From positions 22,327,056 to 22,391,055 of the forward strand of contig NC_135187.1 in NCBI RefSeq assembly GCF_041146795.1: a stretch of 64,000 nucleotides of DNA. Direction: 5' to 3'. This stretch comes from Maylandia zebra. Lineage: Eukaryota; Chordata; Actinopteri; Cichliformes; Cichlidae. The translations under genes were made by a program, and so were the position numbers. The notes beneath the pieces are model-generated. The model ran no database searches. It was not told where the DNA came from and worked only from the letters and a program-made list of their open reading frames with translations. Below, piece after piece: positions 57,753-64,000 of this stretch (position 1 is the first letter of the stretch; each line of letters starts with the position of its first letter).

Positions 57753-59449
57753 TTAATAGTTCAGATGCTGCAAGTCGATTGTAGTTAGAGACTCCGAGAA
57801 AAAATAGAAACTGTCCGTAGAAATGTCCACGGGGCTGTCCAGAGACTCTGACAAGCTCGGCGAGGCTGCATCGGAGAGCTGCAGGCAGGAATCCGAGGAG
57901 AAAGGTTGAAAATCGTGTAAAGAAACATCCAGGGCCGGGGGACTGTCGCCATTGTCCGGGCCAGATGCCGAGCCGGGGCCCATTGTTGACATGCAGCCCG
58001 GAACAGTGGGTGACGGGTTGGGAAAATGTTTCAGATTTTTGTCATTGCTGTTCAGCGGCGCAGCAGCAAAGCTCATCGACTCTCCATTGTGGAGCTGCTG
58101 TGTGTTGTTTTGAAAGGAGCAGGTATCTCTTTCCAGTAGGGCCCCGCTCTGCTCGTACTGGGGGGCCTCGTCCTCTTCCTCGCTGTGAATGCCGTCCTCG
58201 GCGCTCAGCCCCTTGCCGTCCCCGTTGTGGTTCTCCTTGCTCTGGGTCTGCCGCTTGTGCTTCATGCGTCGGTTTTGGAACCAGACTTTAACCTGCCTCT
58301 CGGTCAGGTCCAGCAGGGCCGCTATTTCCACCCTCCTGGGCCGGCACAGATACTTGTTGAAGTGGAACTCCTTCTCCAGCTCCAGAAGCTGTGTGTTAGT
58401 GTACGCTGTTCTCAGCCGACGGGAGCCCCCTCCTCCCCCACCGCTCTCCACGATCTCAGGCGAGCCTAGAAAATAAGCGGCACAGTAGCATGGGATTAAA
58501 AACGCAGGACCCAGCAGTTACATAACCCTGCTGCTCATAAATCTAACGTTATGGCTATCACAGTCCACCAGAGAGTGGCTCACAGCACGCTGCAGCAAAA
58601 TGGCCGCTGGAGCTATACTGAACCAAACTTATACAGCCTTCACCACCCCCCTAAAAAAAATCGTCGCTCTGTAAAGATCTTCATCAGATTGTTTTATAGA
58701 TAAAATAAGGCTCAGCGTGAGCGTGAACTAAACTCAGTGCACTTTAGAAGCAGTGAGGTCCAGGCTGGTGTGGGATACTAATGAATGCTCCAGCTGCCCT
58801 CCTCGGCAAAGGCACTCCATCACTCTTCATTACTGTCACACATCAAAACTCTGCCTCGGCTAGGGGAATAAATCATCTTACATCACCAAACTTTACCCAA
58901 ACTTTTTTTCGCTTCCTTTTATTGCTTCACACACAATAACTGCAAAGCAACAACCATAAATCTGCCACAATGAACCGACTTAAAGCCTATTTGTTGTTTT
59001 GAGGAAGGGCCTTTGCAGGTCTTCAATTTAGCACCAGAGAGTGAAGATAGATCACAGCAGCTCTTTCTGCTTTGAAATAACCCACCTTTCGGAGAGAAGC
59101 ACACGGGTCCGTTGGAGATGGTAGTAGCAGTGGAAGTCGGCAGGTGGTTCCTCTTGGAGGCTTTCTTCTCCCGCATCCATGGGTACTCCGGGGGTAAGGA
59201 GGCGGTAGGCAGCGGGCTACATCCGTCGGGGCTGTGTCTAGGCCGGCCATGCCGCGGATGGCTGCCCGGGTTGAGGCTGGGAATGGTCTGCTCAAAGGGA
59301 GGAGGAATCAGTGTCGGGCGTGAAAGCGTCGAGCTCTTGATTGATGAACTTTGAAATGAATCAGCGACAGGGGGGAAAGATGTCAGGCACTCAGCAAGCG
59401 ACGGCTGACTATTGATAAAACCGCTCTCTCGCTCGAATTCGTAATTCAT
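57753..59449 (-). CDS. hoxa2: Hoxa2 homeobox transcription factor, 358 aa, two exons
   Basis: Exons 59449-59086 and 58465-57753 (donor GTGGGT, acceptor TTTTCTAG; phase 1) give 358 residues. The start [20 protein letters not shown] is the conserved Hoxa2 N-terminus; a frame extension upstream has no ATG, so 59449 is the start. The Pbx-binding hexapeptide YPWM is at 89-92. The homeodomain is about 136-195 ([20 protein letters not shown] ... [17 protein letters not shown]), with W48, F49 and N51. The C-terminus [12 protein letters not shown] is diagnostic of PG2. A run of six Gly precedes the homeodomain. The protein is nuclear; in vertebrates it specifies rhombomeres 2-5 and second-arch neural crest (hyoid identity). 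Paralogue hoxa2a is inferred from linkage to hoxa1. Confidence 0.97.
58466..59085 (-). other. hoxa2 intron with candidate r4 sites
   Basis: A 620-base intron, at the Hox position just before the homeodomain. On the minus strand TGATGGAG (58815-58822) is a Pbx-Hox-like core, and CTGTCA (58833-58838, plus strand) a Meis core ten bases away. In mouse and chick a rhombomere-4 enhancer with Hox/Pbx and Prep/Meis sites lies in the Hoxa2 intron. Correspondence is inferred. Confidence 0.6.
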
Positions 59450-59800
59450 CTCCTCTCCCTGAGAGCCGAGGAAAGTTTGCACGCGTATTTCTTAAAAAAT
59501 ATTGCAGCTCAGTGATGACGAAAAATTAAAAAAATCATCAAAAAAATCTCCTTGTGGTGTTTTTTTTCTATTTCACTGATTACGGCCGTATGGGGACCGA
59601 GCTGCTATTAAACTATTGAATTCATGGAGACAAGGTTGAAATTGGACCGAATTGCCTGTCACATGATTACCTCTGCCCAATGACAATTTGGGGTTTAATC
59701 AAAAGAAGCCACTGTCTGCCTGATTGATCCAAAACTCTGGTGAAGAACGCCTCGCTCAGCTGGGGGGGACGACTGTTTATATTTACATCTTTGTCTGCTG
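59450..59800 (-). promoter_or_regulatory. hoxa2 5' region with Hox-Pbx and Meis sites
   Basis: CTGTCA (Meis) at 59656-59661, CCAATGACAATTTGG near 59690 and TGATTGAT (Pbx-Hox) at 59721-59728 lie 210-280 bases before the start codon. AAATATAAAC on the minus strand near 59774-59783 could serve as a TATA-like or forkhead site. Such Hox-Pbx-Meis sites mediate auto- and cross-regulation of PG1/PG2 genes. No transcription start can be set. Confidence 0.5.
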
Positions 59801-60401
59801 AGTTTATCCTCCTCTCGCCCTGCAGTCCACTCCACTAAGCTACAAAATGTGTTTTTTAAGAATGGCTGACGCGCTCACTATTACAGGGAAAGAGCACAGC
59901 CTGGGTGCGCGGATTCGTGCACTCCTCTTTCTCGTCTTTCTCGTATTGTTTGAGGATGTCAGTGGAGAACGCCCCCACCACACACCGCACACACACACCG
60001 CACACACACACACACACACTTCACGCCAGTAGCCCAGCTATTCATACAATCAAGAGTCAGCCTTCAGAGGTGGAAAAAAAAATGAAACGCTCAAAACTGA
60101 TTTTGAGATTTCTCGACAGAAACAAACCACAACAATGAAGTCTGTTCACTGTGAGGTGAGTTTGGACACCAGGATGAATGTGATTCTTTAAAGGTTTCAT
60201 AATAATGACATATGCAGTGCATCCGCTGGCATGTGCTGCAATAAAAAGGCCCATCCATAAAGTTAATACTGACAGATATGGCACGTTCAGACCATTTCAC
60301 CAACCCATAACAGTGGTTGAACATTTACAGCTATTGTGCAGAAATTTGCGCAGGGACACACAGGCATGTGTTATGCATATGCGCTCGCAAACAGTGTTAT
60401 T

Positions 60402-60451
<50 letters not shown>

Positions 60452-61530
60452 TATAGGCTTTTTATGCTGACTTGACAGATATGATATTAAGGCACATGGC
60501 AGTTTCGTTTATTCCACAAAAAGGTATTATAACGAGGTCATGCAAGCCCGTGTACGTGCAGCTACTAACAAATATTATAGTAAACCCACAGGAGCTTTTT
60601 CTTTTATTATCATTGTTGGTGTTGGTCACAATTTTCGATAACTAAAATCTACCATAATTACTGCCTTTGCACATCTTTGAAACGGTTCCTTTTTCATATT
60701 AAGCAGGAAGCCACTCCACAGGCTAAGCCTGGATTTACTGGAAGGGCACTGGTTACAGTGCTGAGAAAGCCTCTCATTGTATTCCCATTATCATTTCTAC
60801 CTGAAATTGCAATGAAGCAAACACAGTTACAATCGACCACTTACAACGAATCCATTTGCAGCGTTATTATGCGGATGGAAATGTTATTGAATTGCCCTTC
60901 CCCGCCGTGTTTGGTTTCATGCCTCTTCCAGAATAATCTGTGAAAACCATGTTTGAGATATTTTTTTCGTTAGGCAGCACATACCGTATTTTCATTTTTT
61001 AAAAAGTGGCTCGGTGAGTAGGAGATGGAAGAAGAGAAGTGGTAGGCTTCTCTCAGTTTGTTGCTTATATACCAAACAAAGAGTCCTGGAAGCCTGCGCG
61101 CGATCAATCTTACTCGCCAAAAGGTCTGACAGCTCGGTGCCCTCACAACACATTTAAGGCTTCTAACTCTCTGCCGGATCAAATGCAGGCAGGAAGCCGG
61201 TGAGAAACACTGGCCCCTCAGATTAGAACCAGTTTCTGTTCACAGACATAGTCTAGCTGTCGCTGGAGGGATATTTTTAAAGATAAATACGAATCCAGCT
61301 ACACGAGATGCCACCATTTCCTTTTTTATGAGGAGGCGGTAACGCGCCAGCGGTGAGTAGGGCGAAGCAGCGTGTTCACCTGGCTTTTATCTTTGAATTC
61401 TCAATGCGTTTTAAACTACATTCACTTTTCGTTTAAGTAGCATCTGAGAAAGCGGGGTGACGGACGGAGTTGCTAGGAGCAAAGACGGATGACTTTTTTC
61501 GGGGGAATTACGCACAGGCTTTGTGTGAAA
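59800..61530. other. Upstream hoxa2 flank
   Basis: No gene. A Krox20/Egr-like site, GTGGGGGCG on the minus strand, lies at 59969-59977, 0.5 kb upstream of hoxa2. A short CA-rich patch follows at 59980-60020. The remainder is AT-rich apart from the (TTA)n repeat. Confidence 0.5.
60406..60447 (+). repeat. (TTA)14 microsatellite
   Basis: A nearly perfect TTA trinucleotide run; it creates a spurious poly-Leu frame. Confidence 0.95.
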
Positions 61531-61536
61531 GAAAAG

Positions 61537-61546
61537 GAGTGGGTGG
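61537..61546 (+). promoter_or_regulatory. Candidate Krox20 (Egr2) site
   Basis: GAGTGGGTGG matches the TGGGTGG-type Krox20 sites of PG2 rhombomere 3/5 enhancers in outline. 2.1 kb upstream of hoxa2. Motif by eye; low specificity. Confidence 0.35.
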
Positions 61547-61770
61547 CTGCATTTTAGTGGACCCCAGCCTGTCCTACACACTTATCTTTATAGCAGGACT
61601 GATTTAGAACCACTTTCCCACGGATGTAAGATGCCCAAGTCTTCTCTTTCACTTAAAACTATATCAGCGTGCTACCTATGGGTTAAATCTTTGCCTTGTT
61701 GTTAAAGCGCGTGCACGCGTGTGCGTGGATGTCTCTGTGTGTGTGGCTGTGTTGGATGCAGAAATACTCA

Positions 61771-61882
61771 ATCCATCAGCTTTTTTTTTTTTTGCAGTGA
61801 CACACCATGGTTCAATTGTTCTAGTTTTGCCTGCTAGCCATATGTCAGGGCCAGTAATGTTCATGCCCACTTAAATCAATCA
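61771..61882 (-). promoter_or_regulatory. Pair of Hox-Pbx sites upstream of hoxa2
   Basis: Minus-strand TGATGGAT (61771-61778) and TGATTGAT (61875-61882) lie about 100 bases apart and 2.3-2.4 kb upstream of the hoxa2 start. Individually such 8-mers occur by chance (about two expected per window); pairing upstream of hoxa2 raises the likelihood modestly. Confidence 0.35.
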
Positions 61883-61896
61883 GTTTGGCCTGAAAT

Positions 61897-61933
61897 TATA
61901 ATAATAATAATTATTATTATTATTATTATTATT
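61897..61933. repeat. (ATA)n(TTA)n inverted microsatellite
   Basis: ATAATAATAAT directly followed by TATTATTATT-type units, so the tract is self-complementary and can form a hairpin. Confidence 0.9.
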
Positions 61934-61934
61934 T

Positions 61935-62280
61935 AGTGCAAAATTAAAGAGAGCAAATAATGTAGCAAGTGTAGAAAAAAGTAGGCTTGTAAACATTGGT
62001 TTCGAAATAAAAGGAGCATGTTAAACATAATGATGTATACACTGTCCACATTTAGTTAATTGCACACCCAAAGTGTAGTCTTTTAGCTCCAGCTGTGTCT
62101 CTGTTGTATACTGGAAATTTATAAATACTGAAAATGCCTGCAAAAATTCTAGGACAGATATTAAAATGATAATACTAACAATAATTCTTGTAGCACCTTT
62201 TTAATTTTATAAAAGTAAAAAAAAGAATATAATGTCCTGTCTTTGAAAAAAAAAACCTTTTAAATTGATAATTCCTTTTG
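61935..62280. other. AT-rich intergenic, nothing recognised
   Basis: No gene, repeat family or motif cluster is visible. Confidence 0.6.
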
Positions 62281-62600
62281 TTGTAGCCATCTTCACAACG
62301 GAGCTGCTTCGTACCGAGCTGGCTTTACCACTCTGGCATCTGCAAATCTGTAGAATAATGAGACCAATAAGCCGCGTTATGATTCTAGTTCAGACTATAT
62401 CCTCTCCGACCGCATTTGACTGACTGAAAATATCAGCGGATTATTTTTTAAACGATTTCTCATTTAGCTTGTTGTCTTCTTGCAGATTCTCCAGAAGGGC
62501 CCCGGTGACATTTTTATTATTATGGATGTGCCCACGCAGATGAGAGGAGGGGAGAGGGCCACCCTGGAGTTTTCTTCACCTCGAATCAAGTGAAGGGGAG
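62280..62600. promoter_or_regulatory. Candidate hoxa2 r3/r5-type enhancer block
   Basis: Complex CNE-like sequence (CACAACGGAGCTGCTTCG, AGAATAATGAGACCAATAAGCC, GACCGCATTTGACTGACTG) ending in TTTTTATTATTATGG and TGCCCACGC at 62529-62537. The minus strand of that last word, GCGTGGGCA, differs by one base from the Egr/Krox20 consensus GCGTGGGCG. In tetrapods a Krox20-dependent rhombomere 3/5 enhancer lies upstream of Hoxa2; this block is 2.8-3.1 kb upstream. Confidence 0.5.
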
Positions 62601-62601
62601 G

Positions 62602-62625
62602 AAAATAAAATAAAATAAAATAAAA
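62602..62625 (+). repeat. (AAAAT)n short repeat
   Basis: Four to five AAAAT units just after the candidate enhancer. Confidence 0.85.
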
Positions 62626-62629
62626 CAAA

Positions 62630-64000
62630 AAAGAATGCATCGTTTATTACGCATTTTTACTATATCTGCCAATATTTGCCTGCATGTTATTGGATAATAT
62701 TTATGGCCAATATTCCACGTTATGTTGTATGAAAAAATAGAAATATATTGCCACTTTATATGTGTGATAGGCTACTCTATGATTTATTATTGTTAAAACA
62801 TTTTTGTTTCTTTTCTTTTACGTCTATTTGCCTGACTATATATTTGGAAACTGATTCGATTTTTTTTTTCACCTCCATTTTATTGCAGAGAAACCTAAAG
62901 ATGTGTATTTATACTTTTTAGTCCACTTCGTGATTTGTGATCGTGTGCAATGCTTCTGCCAAGTCTAAATTAAAATCGAAGGCTATGCTTTCGGTATATT
63001 TCAATTCTTTTATTTATTTGTTCTAACTGGAGCAGCATGGAATGTATGACATCGAAAAAAAAGTTTGTTTCTTATTACTTCAATAAAGAAACAGCTAACG
63101 TAATATGTCCTTCTTTTCCACCCTTATTGCATGACTGATTGACTTTTACATTCGCTGAGAAAAATAAAACACCTCCTTCGAAGAAGAAAAAAATGGAAAC
63201 ATAGCCTCTAACAGGAACATGGGTTTTCTGCTGCTGAGGAGCTAATACAGACTAACATGTATGGGCTGAAAAAGGGCCGAGACGCAAATTTTCCACCAAC
63301 CTTCTACCCACACAAAGATGGAGGGGGTGTCAAATAATACTAAAGGACTCTTTCATCTTTCACACCAAACAAAATAAATAACATTAGAAAGTCCAAAAAA
63401 TGGAACAAAACACAAGCAAGGGGGAGGGGTTGCCTGTAAGCTTATGACCCTTGCTTTTGAAAACGTATTTTCCCTCTTAATTCCAACTCGTGGCTCTTGA
63501 AGGACGCTTACACATAAGTGCAACAAAATGCAAAATGCAACAAAAAAAAAAAAAGAGAGAGAGAAACATAATTCTTCAATTGCGGATAAATAAGAGGACG
63601 GACAAATTCACATTGAAAATTGATAACATGTGTTCATAATACCCTGTTTGAGTTTTTGATTAGAAAACATTTAAAAAAGATTAAATAAGTCTATGCATAT
63701 ACTGCGCCCCCCTCCCTCCCCTCCCGCGTACAGCCCAGATAAAGGTCTCTGTGAGACAATGACACGAGCAAATTCAAGCAAGTCGTGATTATTTTTCCTA
63801 CGCTACTTCACACACCAAAAAAATTAAAAAGGGGAAAAAACTATAGGGAACATAAACAAAAGTAGAGAGATTGTGGGAGCCGTGAGGAGGCGCATAAACA
63901 AAGCAGTAATATGTCTGGAGGTGGATAAGACAATGGGCGGAGTGATCCAGGCAGCGCCACTGCTACAGATGCGTCAGTTTGGGCGCTTCCTGGATTCTTC
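62630..64000. other. hoxa2-hoxa3 intergenic, right edge of window
   Basis: Mostly AT-rich. The last 150 bases (63870-64000) are more complex, with GCGCATAAACAAAGCAGTAAT, GATAAGACAATGGGCGG and GCAGCGCCACTGCTACAG; they may be the start of another conserved element. No hoxa3 exon is reached. Confidence 0.45.

Overview
The window is vertebrate DNA from the 3' end of a teleost HoxA cluster. Two genes are certain: hoxa1 and hoxa2, both two-exon homeobox genes on the minus strand. Fish origin is indicated by the compact introns (395 and 620 bases), long (GT)n tracts, several Tc1/mariner remnants, an L2-like LINE tail and familiar fish interspersed repeats. From what is known of teleost Hox clusters, hoxa1 sits only in the HoxAa cluster of spiny-rayed fishes, so these are probably hoxa1a and hoxa2a of an acanthomorph. 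That paralogue call is inference.

Layout. Positions 1-45300 are a gene desert lying 3' of hoxa1, where skap2 would be the next gene in other vertebrates; no skap2 coding exon was recognised. It holds a CpG island (2440-2700), several blocks that look like conserved non-coding elements, CTCF-like motifs and scattered transposon remnants (about 15.9-17.2, 33.1-34.7, 38.0-39.2 and 43.4-45.3 kb). From 45.3 to 64 kb I recognise no transposon, only simple repeats, as expected inside a Hox cluster. hoxa1 occupies 53823-52451 and hoxa2 occupies 59449-57753. The last 4.5 kb is the hoxa2-hoxa3 intergenic region; hoxa3 is not reached.

Regulatory reading. hoxa1 and hoxa2 are early hindbrain genes controlled by retinoic acid, Hox-Pbx-Meis complexes and, for hoxa2, Krox20. 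The desert contains three perfect DR5 retinoic-acid response elements (27698, 28401, 46594) and two near-perfect ones (35451, 49580). One perfect DR5 stands nine bases from a perfect TGATGGATGG Pbx-Hox site, 5.8 kb beyond the hoxa1 stop. Under a uniform-base model about 0.12 perfect DR5s are expected in 64 kb on both strands. Upstream of hoxa2 there are candidate Hox-Pbx, Meis and Krox20 sites. I read the window as a retinoic-acid regulatory landscape feeding hoxa1 and hoxa2.

Other unusual structures are a 177-bp direct repeat, 979 bp apart and with three differences, carrying a strong splice-donor sequence in each copy; a 60-bp hairpin in the CpG island; and a C28 and a G27 homopolymer 1.8 kb apart. 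All motif and repeat calls were made by eye without alignment or database search.
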